Below are positions 1-9,978 of a stretch of 64,000 bases of DNA, piece by piece. How positions within the stretch are numbered: the stretch's first letter is position 1; each line of letters opens with the position of its first letter. Origin of the DNA: SKVR01 sp964453995 (lineage in GTDB: Bacteria > Bacteroidota > Bacteroidia > Bacteroidales > UBA7960). Below the pieces are notes generated by a model, which had not been told where the DNA came from, did no database searches, and saw only the letters and a program-made list of their open reading frames with translations. The stretch lies in assembly GCA_964453995.1 (NCBI GenBank), contig CAYVQC010000019.1, forward strand, positions 1 through 64,000, written 5' to 3'. The position numbers and the translations under genes were made by a program.

Positions 1-3000
1 CCATCAATCCGTAAGGCTCATCGATGATTTCCACCAGTTCGGCAGTGTGGGTAAATTCTTCCTGGATGTCAATGTCTTCCACAATGTATTCATGGAAGAG
101 ATCATGGGTTATATGTATGGTGTACATTCCTTTGCGAACGGTTTCGAAATATGCCACACCGTCGGCTCCTACAGTGTGTTCGTAAACATACTGATCGTTA
201 TCCTGATTGGTGAGAACTACATGAGCACCTTCAGGGCTGTCGCCTGAGTTGGTAGTAACCGTAACTGTTGCAGGAACGCCGAATACAATGGAGAAATCAA
301 CGTTGACAATGTCAGAAGTGCCGGTGGAATAGACAGATTGAACACCAGCCTGATAGTCACCCTCTTCCAGCTCTTCAAATAGATATTGGTTTTCGGTAAT
401 TTCAGTAGCAACTTCATTACCATCCAGAAATACATTGTAACCCATAAATGCTTTGTTGGATTTCAGTGCGGCAGGCATAGTTTTGCTGTCTTTCTCCTGG
501 TGGTTGTGCTGAGTAAGGGCAAATGTTCCTGATCTCTCAGCGGTACCGATTCTTACATTATCGAGCATAGTTTCGGCGTTGTCGTTGGCCAGTAGTTGAA
601 CGGCAACATGAACAGACTGTCCGGCATAATCGGCAAGTGAAACATTACTTTCGTACCATGTCCAGTTTACCCAGGTTCCAATGTCTTGCCAGTTCCACAG
701 TTCTTCCCAGGTATTACCGCCATCAGTAGAAACTTTGATCATAAGCTCGGCATTGGGGTTAGGATCAACACTCCAATGGTAGCTTGAATTCCAGTTGAAA
801 ATTACGCTGGATTGGTCATCAACAATGATCATCGGACTGATGAGCCATGTATCAATATTGTAACCCCAGTCGGCCCTGGCAATTTTTGCTCCGTCGGGTG
901 CAGTGTCATAATCAGCAGTGTGCCAGTATGCCATACCCGTTTCGCCGGGAGTGCCATCGCCCTGGATGAATGAATACCAAGCGTCAAGATTACCCTCTTC
1001 GAAGCTGTCAGCAAAATAAGGCTCTCCTGTATTCCACATCAACAGGGCATTGCCTTCTTCCTGGTTGTCAACATCTACCATCACACCAAAGGGTGTAACA
1101 ATGATCTCAATCACCTCAATATCCAGGTTGAGATCCTGATCAACAATAAGGGCTTCATCCATATATTCTTCATATCCCACAGCCGATACAGTAATGGTAT
1201 AGGTGCCTTCATAAACGCCTTCGATGGTAAAGTTGCCTTCTGCATCGGTAGTTGCAGAATAGCTGTCATAGCCTTCGAGGGTCACCATGGCACCTTCCTG
1301 AAGTACACCGTCATTGCCTTCCACATTACCACTTACGGTAAATTGTGGAATTGCAGTAAGAGCAGCATCCTGAACAGTAGTTGCTTCTTCTTCAATAATA
1401 ACGCCTTCAACAACGACAGTTTCATAACCAAACTTGCTGAATTCAACATTGTAAGTTTCGGGCAGCAGGTAAGGGAATTCGTAGTTTCCATCGGCATCGG
1501 TAAGAGTTGAACTGTTGGTACCCAGTACTTTCACCATAACTCCCTCAATGGGATCGGTACCGTCGGTAACATTACCTTCCAGAGCACCTAAACCGGCTGT
1601 GCTGAAGAACATGGTGATGTTGGGGAAACTATGCGTTACTGTGCCGGTAGGTGGGTTGGCAGGGTCGTAGGGATCATTGTCCTGCTGTGCCCGTCGTGTA
1701 CGGCTTGATTCGGGATCATCAGTGTTATAAAAGTTTTTACCACCTTCCCATTCTTCATCCATTTTATAATTGTAAATAACAAGATTTCCACCACCGTAGA
1801 TGTAAATATCATCGAAGGGGATGAAAATGTTATTCTCACCTGCCGGGAAATCAACCATACCGTCGAAAACCAATTGCAATGAGGAAGGATCAACCCATCC
1901 GTCAGCAAGGTTTTCCAGTTCTGTTTCACCCAGCCAGATCTGGATGTGCCTTTGTGGCCAGTCTACGTCAAAGTTGTTTACGTACTGTATACCCGTGATC
2001 ACTCCGCCACCTGTGTCAATTTCGTCAGGGTAGTAGAGGGTTTGTTGGAGACTGTAGTCATACACCATATTGTAAGGCTGGGTGGTCATAAGTTCGCCGT
2101 CTCCTATTGTAACTGCAAGTATGTCAGAGGATTGAATAACAAGATCCAGGTTTTCGGTTTGGTTGTTACCGGGTACTTCATCGCCGGCAAGCTCAACATA
2201 TCCGTAGATAAATGTTTCTCCCAAGCTGCCAGGGGGTGGCGTCCATGCCAGCTCATAAGCCTGGGTTTCGCCAAAGGCAATTGCATTACCGGCTACAGAG
2301 GCAAGTTCGACTCCGCCTTCCTGCATCAGCTTAACATTGTAGCTGGACTGTGTTAAAGTACCCGCATTCTGTATGTTAACGGTATAAACAGTTTCCATAC
2401 CTTCTGAAGGAGTAGTGTTGCCAGAGACAGACATTGCAACAAGGTCATTTTCCAGCACAGGTTCCAGGATAACATCGTCAATGAACCACTGGTTGATCTG
2501 ATAAGCGTCGCCATTAAATTCCCATGCAATATGGAAAGTTTCTTTTCCTGCAGGAATATCAATGTACAATTCAGCCATTTCAGCGGGTATATTTCCTGTG
2601 ATCAGATGTTCCCAAATGGTTTCGAATGTTTCGCCACCATCAAAGGTAACTCTTACGGCCAGAGTGTTCTCCACCACAGAAAAATTGCTGAGGTATTGTC
2701 TGAATTTTAAGCGAAGTTGCTCATTTCCTTCGGTATCAATAGCACCGGTAACCAGTCTTGACATTCCTTCAAAGCGTGGGCTCCAGTTAAATCTCATCTG
2801 AGGAGCTGTACCCCCGGCTGAGGAGGAATTATTTACGCCCCAGTTTTCCATACCATCACCCTGGTTGTTTCCGTCGGGGTCCAGTTCGGCTTCTACAAAC
2901 CAGTCGGGAGGAATTGTTCCAATTTCATAGTCAAAGGTTTCATACAAAAGGATTCCTTCGGCACCCAGCAAAACAGTGTTGGAAGTAGCAGATCCACCTG

Positions 3001-4252
3001 TACCGATGGCATTGCTTGCTGTAACGGTATAAGAGTAGTTGCCAATTCCGGGCACGGTATTGTCGAGAAACTCTGTTTCGGTGACATCTGTAGCAACTTC
3101 AACGTTACCAGGCATACGAACAATAGTATAGGTAATGCCATCACCACTGAGGTACCCGCCATTGAGGCCTTCTGTGGGTGCTGTCCAGCTCAGTTCTCCG
3201 TCATTGCCGACAGCCACAAGGGTAACATCTGCAGGGGCTGCAGGCACATCCTCACCAATATAAGTACTGGCCGTTACTGCCGGGCCATCGCCGGCTGTGT
3301 TAACACCATATACCGCATAGGAGTAATTCCCGGCTTCTGTCACAGTATTGTCGGTATAGCTATCGGTAGCACCAATTACGGGGTCATCTATGGTATGGAT
3401 TACTGTGCCGTCTCTGACAATATTGATCTCTGTAAGTTCGGTTAGAGTTTCACCACTGAAAGTAAGAGCGGGATTGGTCCAGGCAAGAGTTGCCTCGAGT
3501 TCACCCATTTCAGCGGCTGTAACAGTAAGATCGGTGGGTGCTGCAGGAGCATTGTCATCGGCAAGAGGAGCCAGGAAGCAATAGTTTTGTGGGAATTCGC
3601 GTGGCGTCCATACACCTTCATCATAATAACCATTGGCACCGGTTCCGGATTCACTGTTTATTGCCAAAATCCAGCAGGTTGGGTTGTTGGTGGAAGAAAC
3701 AGAAAACCATCCTGAGGGCAGGGCAACAGGATCGCTTAAATAAGCCATGAAGGATTTTACGGTCCAGTCTCCAAAAGTAACATCAGGATCAGGTACCGGA
3801 GAAATAGATACCGTTTCACTGTGTACTTCTGTGCCGGGTTCACCATTGTTGTCTTCATAAAACTTAATTTGAATATCCATAGGGTCTGATGTGCACTCAG
3901 CCCAGGCTACACCATCAAAAAAGCCCTGAAGGGCCCAGAAGGATATTCCTCCAATCATATCAGCACCACTGTAATACTGATAATTGGTAAGATCTGCATC
4001 GGTAGATGATGTATAGGCGGTGCCTCCATCGGGTGAATTACTCATAAAGGTACCGTCGGGACAGGTTCCGGTGCGGCTCAAATCCATGGGATCGGCTTTC
4101 AACTCAACGGGAGTTTGCTGCACAATTTTCTCAACGGCGGCTTCTCTTTGAGCTGTTAATTTTTCAAGATCTTCTGGATGTTGATAATAGCTTTGTCCAT
4201 AAGTAAACAAAGCTATAAGAAACAAGCTTAGTAATAATGTAATTCTCTTCAT
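1..4252 (-). CDS. Large secreted FN3 / cleaved-adhesin / carboxypeptidase-regulatory-like repeat protein (3' end outside window)
   Basis: The frame is open from the ATG at 4252 to the left edge (about 1417 codons), so the C-terminus is missing. Residues 1-20 form a clear Sec signal peptide (Lys-Arg, Leu/Ile-rich core, ending TYGQ). Then come two FN3-like beta domains (about residues 215-440, with the ADVTL...SYTV pattern), a long beta-rich stretch and an adhesin-like domain starting near residue 440. Two carboxypeptidase-regulatory-like domains follow at about 885-1060, with the DADGNYEF and DAEGNFTI signatures. A cleaved-adhesin (MAM-like) domain lies at about 1075-1225 (SFEEG, DTWLISP, LDNVRIG) and a further regulatory-like domain reaches the edge. 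In Bacteroidota such proteins are usually exported by the type IX system through a C-terminal sorting domain; that part is not visible, so T9SS export is inference. No catalytic domain was seen. It could be an adhesin or the accessory part of a large peptidase. Confidence 0.85.
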   Translation of the reverse strand, partial: MKRITLLLSLFLIALFTYGQSYYQHPEDLEKLTAQREAAVEKIVQQTPVELKADPMDLSRTGTCPDGTFMSNSPDGGTAYTSSTDADLTNYQYYSGADMIGGISFWALQGFFDGVAWAECTSDPMDIQIKFYEDNNGEPGTEVHSETVSISPVPDPDVTFGDWTVKSFMAYLSDPVALPSGWFSVSSTNNPTCWILAINSESGTGANGYYDEGVWTPREFPQNYCFLAPLADDNAPAAPTDLTVTAAEMGELEATLAWTNPALTFSGETLTELTEINIVRDGTVIHTIDDPVIGATDSYTDNTVTEAGNYSYAVYGVNTAGDGPAVTASTYIGEDVPAAPADVTLVAVGNDGELSWTAPTEGLNGGYLSGDGITYTIVRMPGNVEVATDVTETEFLDNTVPGIGNYSYTVTASNAIGTGGSATSNTVLLGAEGILLYETFDYEIGTIPPDWFVEAELDPDGNNQGDGMENWGVNNSSSAGGTAPQMRFNWSPRFEGMSRLVTGAIDTEGNEQLRLKFRQYLSNFSVVENTLAVRVTFDGGETFETIWEHLITGNIPAEMAELYIDIPAGKETFHIAWEFNGDAYQINQWFIDDVILEPVLENDLVAMSVSGNTTPSEGMETVYTVNIQNAGTLTQSSYNVKLMQEGGVELASVAGNAIAFGETQAYELAWTPPPGSLGETFIYGYVELAGDEVPGNNQTENLDLVIQSSDILAVTIGDGELMTTQPYNMVYDYSLQQTLYYPDEIDTGGGVITGIQYVNNFDVDWPQRHIQIWLGETELENLADGWVDPSSLQLVFDGMVDFPAGENNIFIPFDDIYIYGGGNLVIYNYKMDEEWEGGKNFYNTDDPESSRTRRAQQDNDPYDPANPPTGTVTHSFPNITMFFSTAGLGALEGNVTDGTDPIEGVMVKVLGTNSSTLTDADGNYEFPYLLPETYNVEFSKFGYETVVVEGVIIEEEATTVQDAALTAIPQFTVSGNVEGNDGVLQEGAMVTLEGYDSYSATTDAEGNFTIEGVYEGTYTITVSAVGYEEYMDEALIVDQDLNLDIEVIEIIVTPFGVMVDVDNQEEGNALLMWNTGEPYFADSFEEGNLDAWYSFIQGDGTPGETGMAYWHTADYDTAPDGAKIARADWGYNIDTWLISPMIIVDDQSSVIFNWNSSYHWSVDPNPNAELMIKVSTDGGNTWEELWNWQDIGTWVNWTWYESNVSLADYAGQSVHVAVQLLANDNAETMLDNVRIGTAERSGTFALTQHNHQEKDSKTMPAALKSNKAFMGYNVFLDGNEVATEITENQYLFEELEEGDYQAGVQSVYSTGTSDIVNVDFSIVFGVPATVTVTTNSGDSPEGAHVVLTNQDNDQYVYEHTVGADGVAYFETVRKGMYTIHITHDLFHEYIVEDIDIQEEFTHTAELVEIIDEPYGLM

Positions 4253-4767
4253 AATTTTAATTTTAGTTTAGCAATTGTTTCAAAATTTTGTTTGATTTTT
4301 TTGGGGATGTAACATCTACTCTCATTCTATCATAGGCAGGAATTTTTAGTTTAACTTAAAATTTAGATTTTTTTTAACAAACTAATTTTTTGACCATATT
4401 ACATACGACCGGACACACCGGGGCCTATAGACAATTTTGCCTTGAAATAACCAAAATCTAGAGTATCTCCCTTTTGCCTGAAAGGTCGGATAGCAAATTG
4501 ATAGCTTTGAATGAGGAAGCGGATGGAGATGAAGATGAATTCCCTTTATATACACCTATAATGCGAAGTACAGAATTGCGCATAATTTTAAGGGTTTAGT
4601 TTTTAGTGATTTGGTTTGGCAGCAACAAATTTATAAATAATATAGATATTTCCAAATAAAAATACCGCAACTTATCTTTTCTGTCCGATTTATTGCCCTG
4701 TATCAAACAATTTAAATATTATTTTTGTAATAAGTTTACACCCTGTAAAAACACAAGACAACAGTAA
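4253..4767. other. Divergent intergenic region, no gene seen
   Basis: About 515 AT-rich bases between the divergent adhesin-like gene and sucA. No open frame of believable length is present; short ATG-initiated frames stop quickly. The only recognisable signal is the -7-type element just before sucA, listed separately. No tRNA-like cloverleaf or riboswitch fold was recognised. Confidence 0.5.
4720..4727 (+). promoter_or_regulatory. Candidate sucA promoter, -7 element TATTTTTG
   Basis: TATTTTTG matches the Bacteroidota -7 consensus TAnnTTTG and lies 40 bases before the sucA ATG, giving a leader of about 35 bases. A TTG 24 bases upstream (4693-4695) is slightly further away than the usual -33 spacing. 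Confidence 0.4.
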
Positions 4768-7566
4768 ATGGAAAAATTCTCATATCTGGGTAATACAGAT
4801 CCGCAAACCATCGAATCCCTGTATAAATCTTATTTAAATGACCCTCAAAGTGTTGGAGAAGACTGGCAACACTTTTTCAAAGGTTTTGATTTTGCCCAGG
4901 CTTTTTATCCTGATAGCAAAAACCTTTCGGAAAAAGAATCCCGGGTATTTCGCAATGAGTTTAACGTTATTGACCTGATCAATGCTTATCGCTCACGAGG
5001 GCACCTTTTCACCAAAACCAACCCGGTGCGTACCCGCCGCAAATATTCACCCACCCTGGATCACCAAAACTTTGGCCTTACTGATGATGATCTAGGCCAT
5101 ACCTTTCAGGCAGGAAATGAAATTGGTATTGGAAAGGCTTCCCTGAAAAAGATCATTGAGCATTTGCAAACTACCTATTGCCAAAGTATTGGGGCTGAGT
5201 ATATGTTTATCAGAAGTCCTGAAATTGTGGAATGGCTCAAAAATAAAATGGAGACTACCCGCAATACACCCACCTTTGATAAACATGCCAAGTGGCAGAT
5301 TCTCAAAAAACTTACAGAAGCAGTTGGTTTTGAGCACTTTGTAAGAAAAAGGTTTCCGGGTCAGAAAAGATTCTCTCTTGAAGGTTGTGAAACTTTGATT
5401 CCTGCCCTGGACTCAGTAATCCAGCTGGGAGCCGACATGGGAATTAATGAATACGTAATAGGCATGGCCCACAGGGGTAGACTCAACGTACTTGCCAATA
5501 TTCTCAAAAAACCCTACCGAAGGATTTTTAGTGAGTTTGAAGGGATGGCCTATGCCGATGAAGGACTCCTGGGTGATGTTAAATACCATTTGGGATGTAC
5601 CCTGGAAAAACAAGCGGCAACAGACAAGGTCATCAATCTTAGCATCTCTCCTAATCCCAGCCACCTGGAGGCAGTAAATCCTGTTGTAGAAGGGATGGCA
5701 AGAGCCAAAGCCGACCTGAAATATATGAGCGACTTTCAGAAAGTAGCACCTATCCTCATTCACGGCGATGCCTCCATTGCCGGGCAAGGCGTGGTGTATG
5801 AAGTTGTTCAGATGTCGCAACTGCCAGCCTATAAAACCGGTGGTACCATTCACCTGATCATTAACAATCAGCTTGGGTTTACCACCAATTACCTCGACGG
5901 GCGCAGTAGTACCTATTGTACCGATGTGGCCAAGATCGTGCAGTCGCCGGTATTTCATGTTAATGGCGATGATGTGGAAGCTGTGGTGTATACCATTCAC
6001 CTGGCCATGCAATTTCGTCAGAAGTTTCAGCGCGATGTTTTTATTGACCTTCTTTCCTACAGAAAATATGGACACAATGAAAGCGACGAACCCCGTTTTA
6101 CCCAACCCATTCTTTATAGTATTATAGAAAAGCACCCCGACCCGGCAACAATTTATATTAAAAAGCTCATTGAAGAAGGCTCTATTACAGAAGATGATGC
6201 ACGTCAACTGCGTGAATCGCTTGATGCCATTCTTGATAAAGAACTGGCAGAATCCAGGAAGATCGAGAAAGGAACCATTGATCCTTTTTTGGAAAAAACC
6301 TGGGAAGGTTTCCTGAAACCCGATGAAGTACAGATTTTTGATGAAGCCGATACACGGGTAGAGCTGCAAGTTTTGAAAAACCTGGGAGAAAGAATTACCC
6401 GGCTCCCCGAAAGTATGTCTTTCTTCCGCAAAACCAAGCGGTTGATGGAAGAGAGGGCAAAGCAGGTAAGGGAAGGTAAGGATCTGGATTGGGCCATGGG
6501 CGAATTGCTTGCTTATGCTTCCTTGCTGAATGAAGGAATCAATGTACGTCTATCGGGCCAGGATGTGGAACGGGGAACCTTTTCGCACAGGCACGCTGTT
6601 TTGATCACTGAAGATACTGCTGCTGGCTATGTGCCCTTGAATAACATCTCTGATACCCAGGGACGTTTCGAAATTTATAATTCCCTGCTTTCGGAATATG
6701 GCGTGTTGGGCTTTGAATACGGATATGCCATGGCAAGCCCACGCAGCCTGGTGATATGGGAAGCACAGTTTGGCGATTTTGTAAACGGAGCTCAGATCAT
6801 CATCGACCAGTTTATAACCAGTGCAGAAGAAAAATGGAAGGTTATGAACGGGCTTGTGATGCTTCTGCCGCATGGATTTGAAGGCCAGGGGCCCGAGCAC
6901 TCCAGCGCACGGATGGAAAGGTTTCTAGCCTCTTGTGCCGAAAACAATATACAGGTTGCCAATTGCACCACTCCGGCAAATTTCTACCACCTGCTTCGCA
7001 GACAGATGAAGAGAAACTTCCGCAAGCCACTGGTGGTGTTTACACCCAAAAGTTTGCTGAGGCATCCCAGTTGTACCTCCACCCTCGATGAGCTTGCAGA
7101 GGGTAGCTTCAAACCTGTAATTGACGATCCCATAGCGTCTCCTGAAAATGTGGAAAGGGTAGTGGTATGTAGTGGTAAAATCTATTATGAGCTGATGGAA
7201 TACCGTGAAGAAAAAAATTATCATGCTACTGCCATCATACGTATTGAGCAATTGTATCCCTTTCCGGAGAAAAACCTGAAGGCCCTGCAGATGAAATACG
7301 CCAATGCTCAGCGTTGGCTTTGGGTGCAGGAAGAACCCAAAAACATGGGAGCATGGTATTTTATTAAGGAATATATGGATTTCCTCAATCCCGGTGTCAT
7401 TGCCCGTCCTGCGAGCGGCAGTCCGGCAAGTGGATCCAGCAAATTTCATGTGATCCAGCAGAACAAAATCGTGGAAAAGGCTTTTGAAGATTGTAACTGC
7501 GAAAATGTATGCCACGAATGCAAGCAGCTATGCATCAGTCATCTAAACCAGTTTAATGTTTATTAA
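4768..7566 (+). CDS. sucA: 2-oxoglutarate dehydrogenase E1 component
   Basis: This 932-residue protein is the thiamine-diphosphate decarboxylase of the 2-oxoglutarate dehydrogenase complex. It decarboxylates 2-oxoglutarate and transfers the succinyl group to E2 lipoate in the TCA cycle. The N-terminus (FSYLGNTDPQTIESLY) is the E2-binding segment typical of OGDH E1. HRGRLNVL, HGDASIAGQGVVYE (ThDP/Mg site) and YRKYGHNESDEP are the hallmark motifs of the family, and the length is normal. E2 (odhB) follows 83 bases downstream in the same direction, so the two are probably co-transcribed; no E3 is nearby. The C-terminus carries a Cys-rich tail with Cys 909, 911, 915, 918 and 922 that is not part of the classical E. 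coli protein. The start is chosen as the first ATG, directly before the family N-terminus. Confidence 0.97.
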   Translation: MEKFSYLGNTDPQTIESLYKSYLNDPQSVGEDWQHFFKGFDFAQAFYPDSKNLSEKESRVFRNEFNVIDLINAYRSRGHLFTKTNPVRTRRKYSPTLDHQNFGLTDDDLGHTFQAGNEIGIGKASLKKIIEHLQTTYCQSIGAEYMFIRSPEIVEWLKNKMETTRNTPTFDKHAKWQILKKLTEAVGFEHFVRKRFPGQKRFSLEGCETLIPALDSVIQLGADMGINEYVIGMAHRGRLNVLANILKKPYRRIFSEFEGMAYADEGLLGDVKYHLGCTLEKQAATDKVINLSISPNPSHLEAVNPVVEGMARAKADLKYMSDFQKVAPILIHGDASIAGQGVVYEVVQMSQLPAYKTGGTIHLIINNQLGFTTNYLDGRSSTYCTDVAKIVQSPVFHVNGDDVEAVVYTIHLAMQFRQKFQRDVFIDLLSYRKYGHNESDEPRFTQPILYSIIEKHPDPATIYIKKLIEEGSITEDDARQLRESLDAILDKELAESRKIEKGTIDPFLEKTWEGFLKPDEVQIFDEADTRVELQVLKNLGERITRLPESMSFFRKTKRLMEERAKQVREGKDLDWAMGELLAYASLLNEGINVRLSGQDVERGTFSHRHAVLITEDTAAGYVPLNNISDTQGRFEIYNSLLSEYGVLGFEYGYAMASPRSLVIWEAQFGDFVNGAQIIIDQFITSAEEKWKVMNGLVMLLPHGFEGQGPEHSSARMERFLASCAENNIQVANCTTPANFYHLLRRQMKRNFRKPLVVFTPKSLLRHPSCTSTLDELAEGSFKPVIDDPIASPENVERVVVCSGKIYYELMEYREEKNYHATAIIRIEQLYPFPEKNLKALQMKYANAQRWLWVQEEPKNMGAWYFIKEYMDFLNPGVIARPASGSPASGSSKFHVIQQNKIVEKAFEDCNCENVCHECKQLCISHLNQFNVY

Positions 7567-7573
7567 GCCAGGG

Positions 7574-7591
7574 AAGGGCTTTTTTGCCCTT
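7574..7591 (+). terminator. Small hairpin between sucA and odhB
   Basis: AAGGGC and GCCCTT pair around a loop of six T, starting 8 bases after the sucA stop. The T-rich tract after the stem is poor, so this is at best a weak terminator, attenuator or mRNA-end stabiliser inside the operon. Confidence 0.3.
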
Positions 7592-7649
7592 TCGTTTTCT
7601 GCCAGGAAAAAAAACAAACAAAATAAGCACATTTTTCAAAAATTTAATC

Positions 7650-8987
7650 ATGATTGATATCAGAGTACCAGAAGCGGGAGAATCCATCACCCAGGTTGAA
7701 TTGGCACGTTGGCTTGCCGCTGATGGCGATTATATAGAAAAAGACCAGGAGATTGCAGAAATTGACTCCGATAAAGCTACGCTTACTATTAATGCCGATG
7801 CAGCAGGGCTGTTGAAGATCATTATTGATGAAGGCACTACCATCGAACCCGGTAAGGTTATTGGCCAGATCGATACCTCGGCTGAAAAGCCCGTGAATAA
7901 ACAGCCGGCAGAAGACAAGGCGGGACAAAGGCAACCCAATGCTTCCGAGAAGAAGGAAATAGGAGTGCAAGAAAAACCGGATGAGTCCCCTCCGGTTGAA
8001 ACATCCCAGGATATGCCGGACAAGGAAAAGGCACCAGCGGATGAAGATTCAAAAACTATTGCACCTTTTACTTTTAGCCCACAGGCAAACAAGATGCTTG
8101 AGGAAATGGGCATCGGCACAGGAGAGATAGATCCCAACCCGCAAAACAAAAGAATCACAAAAAAAGATGTGCTGATGGCTATTGCCCATTTGGCAAGGGA
8201 GAAGCAACAGCCCGGGGGAGAGGAAAAAAGCCAGCCGGAAGTACACTGGAAAGGCAGTCGTGAGGAGGAAAAAATCAAAATGACTACCCTGAGAAGGAAG
8301 ATTGCCGAACGCCTTGTAGCTGTAAAAAATGAAACGGCAATGCTTACTACCTTCAATGAGGTGGATATGTCGGCTATCATGAATTTGCGTGAAAAGTACA
8401 AAAACCGTTTCCAGGAAAAATATGGAATCAAGCCCGGCTTTATGTCTTTCTTTGCCAAAGCAGTAACATTAAGCATTCCTTTCTTCCCACAGGTCAATGG
8501 CCGGATTGATGAAGGTCACATCGTTCTGCCTGATTATGCAGATATCGGAATTGCCGTGAGCACAACCAAAGGACTGATGGTGCCTGTAATTCGCAATGCA
8601 CAAACCAAAAGCCTTTTTGAGCTTGAAGAAGAAATTGCAAGCCTTGCCCGCAAGGCCCGTGATAATAAAATTACCATCGAGGAACTTACCGGTGGTACTT
8701 TCAGCATTACCAATGGTGGTATCTTTGGGTCCATGCTTTCCACTCCCATTATTAACCCCCCCCAGAGTGCAATCCTGGGGATGCACAATATTGTAGACAG
8801 GCCGGTAGCCATCAATGGAAAGGTTGAAATACGCCCCATAATGTATGTGGCCCTTTCATACGATCATCGTATTGTAGACGGAAAAGAATCGGTAGGGTTC
8901 CTTGTACAGGTGAAGAAGTTCCTGGAAAATCCTGTTTCTATGCTTCATCCTGGTAAAGACCCGGAAGAGGTCTTACTGGGGCTTTGA
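7650..8987 (+). CDS. odhB: Dihydrolipoyllysine succinyltransferase (E2 of 2-oxoglutarate dehydrogenase)
   Basis: E2 forms the core of the complex and passes the succinyl group from lipoate to CoA. Domains: N-terminal lipoyl domain (residues 1-78; lipoylated Lys42 in EIDSDKAT), a charged Pro/Glu/Lys-rich linker (about 85-140), the peripheral E3-binding domain (about 145-190, FSPQANKMLEEMG), and the acyltransferase core (about 215-445) with the catalytic SYDHRIVDGKE near the C-terminus. The ATG at 7650 is preferred because the lipoyl domain starts there (MIDIRVPEAGE). An in-frame start at 7584 would add 22 unlike residues and overlap the hairpin. It follows sucA, which fixes 2-oxoglutarate rather than pyruvate as the likely substrate. 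The stop is 1 base from the convergent transporter's stop. Confidence 0.95.
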   Translation: MIDIRVPEAGESITQVELARWLAADGDYIEKDQEIAEIDSDKATLTINADAAGLLKIIIDEGTTIEPGKVIGQIDTSAEKPVNKQPAEDKAGQRQPNASEKKEIGVQEKPDESPPVETSQDMPDKEKAPADEDSKTIAPFTFSPQANKMLEEMGIGTGEIDPNPQNKRITKKDVLMAIAHLAREKQQPGGEEKSQPEVHWKGSREEEKIKMTTLRRKIAERLVAVKNETAMLTTFNEVDMSAIMNLREKYKNRFQEKYGIKPGFMSFFAKAVTLSIPFFPQVNGRIDEGHIVLPDYADIGIAVSTTKGLMVPVIRNAQTKSLFELEEEIASLARKARDNKITIEELTGGTFSITNGGIFGSMLSTPIINPPQSAILGMHNIVDRPVAINGKVEIRPIMYVALSYDHRIVDGKESVGFLVQVKKFLENPVSMLHPGKDPEEVLLGL

Positions 8988-8988
8988 T

Positions 8989-9795
8989 TTATTTTGCGGC
9001 TTGCGGTTTTACCCACTGCACCAGATCGGGTTCGTTTTCCTTTGTGCCAACAGTATCTTCATCGAAATCTCTCAACCATGCCACTACGGCATAAATGATG
9101 GGTGTGTCCAGAAGAGCAGCGAAGAATTTGAACAGGTAGGAATTCAAAATGAGAATGACAACTGCCGAAAGGCTGGTGATACTGCCCCCCAGGTTTCCTG
9201 ATAAGTAAAGGATGGTTATGATAGCGGTGGAGTCAACAAGCTGGCTCACCATTGTAGAAGCATTGTTGCGTAGCCAAAGGTGTTTTCCCCCTGTTTTTTT
9301 CTTCCAGAAGTGAAACAGGTGCACATCAATGGTTTGTGCTGTCAGGTAGGCAATCATACTGGCAATGGTATTCCCGACCATAAACCCATAGATGCCGTCG
9401 AAAAGATGCAAACCGCCACTCACCCCCTCAGCATTAGGCAAATGAAAATTGATGGTCATAAGGATCAGCATAAAACAATTGACACCAAATCCTACCCATA
9501 CCAAGAGCTGGGCCTTGCGCCGTCCAAAAAGCTCTGAAACCAGGTCGGTAGCAAGAAAAGTGGCCGGAAATGCGATCAGCCCTGCCGGCACAATCATGGA
9601 ATATTGATTGCCATCGCGCACAAGGGCAGGCACTAAAGGCAGAAACCAATCGGGAAGATGGATCGTGAAAAGATGAATGAACTTGGTCGTTCCAATCAAA
9701 TTGCCCAATATCAAAGCAGTAATAAAAACACTGCTCATAATCAGAAACAGTGCATCGCGGTTGGAAGGCGTATTCTTTGGGCGAAGGAGTGACAT
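8989..9795 (-). CDS. yhhQ: Queuosine precursor transporter (VUT/YhhQ family)
   Basis: This 268-residue integral membrane protein of the vitamin-uptake-like (VUT_1, YhhQ) family is known to import queuosine precursors such as preQ0/preQ1 for tRNA modification. The sequence shows at least six hydrophobic segments (for example near residues 18-35, 48-80, 95-115, 130-150, 185-205 and 215-245). It also has family-typical stretches: ALILGNLIGTTKF, FPATFLATDLVSELFGRRKA, and the GNTIASMIAYLTAQTIDVHLFHFWK region. The charged C-terminus is probably cytoplasmic. It converges on odhB with a 1-base gap and stands alone, without queuosine biosynthesis genes beside it. The family is confident; the substrate is inferred from the family. 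Confidence 0.85.
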   Translation of the reverse strand: MSLLRPKNTPSNRDALFLIMSSVFITALILGNLIGTTKFIHLFTIHLPDWFLPLVPALVRDGNQYSMIVPAGLIAFPATFLATDLVSELFGRRKAQLLVWVGFGVNCFMLILMTINFHLPNAEGVSGGLHLFDGIYGFMVGNTIASMIAYLTAQTIDVHLFHFWKKKTGGKHLWLRNNASTMVSQLVDSTAIITILYLSGNLGGSITSLSAVVILILNSYLFKFFAALLDTPIIYAVVAWLRDFDEDTVGTKENEPDLVQWVKPQAAK

Positions 9796-9925
9796 CTGAT
9801 CAATTTTTTTGAGTGCACAAAATCTCTAAACATCCATAACGGTAAAAAGTTGAGAAAGGGTGGTGTTATTCTCTTTTTCTGCAGGTATGCGATTGCGGAA
9901 AAATTTTACTTCTTGTGGTGAAGTA

Positions 9926-9933
9926 TATTTTTG
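9926..9933 (+). promoter_or_regulatory. Candidate -7 element of the metallophosphoesterase gene
   Basis: TATTTTTG fits TAnnTTTG. A start of transcription about 6 bases downstream (near 9939) would leave any start codon at 9931-9937 outside the message, which favours translation from 9979 or 10028. No good -33 match was found. Confidence 0.35.
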
Positions 9934-9978
9934 CCAATGTTTCTTAATTGCTGCCGCTCAGCTTCATTTTTATCTCGT

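Noticed and set aside
5413..6369. Open frame of 318 codons antisense to sucA
   Set aside because: It lies wholly inside a highly conserved gene, has no protein-family features and no promoter; it follows from the codon pattern of the sense strand.
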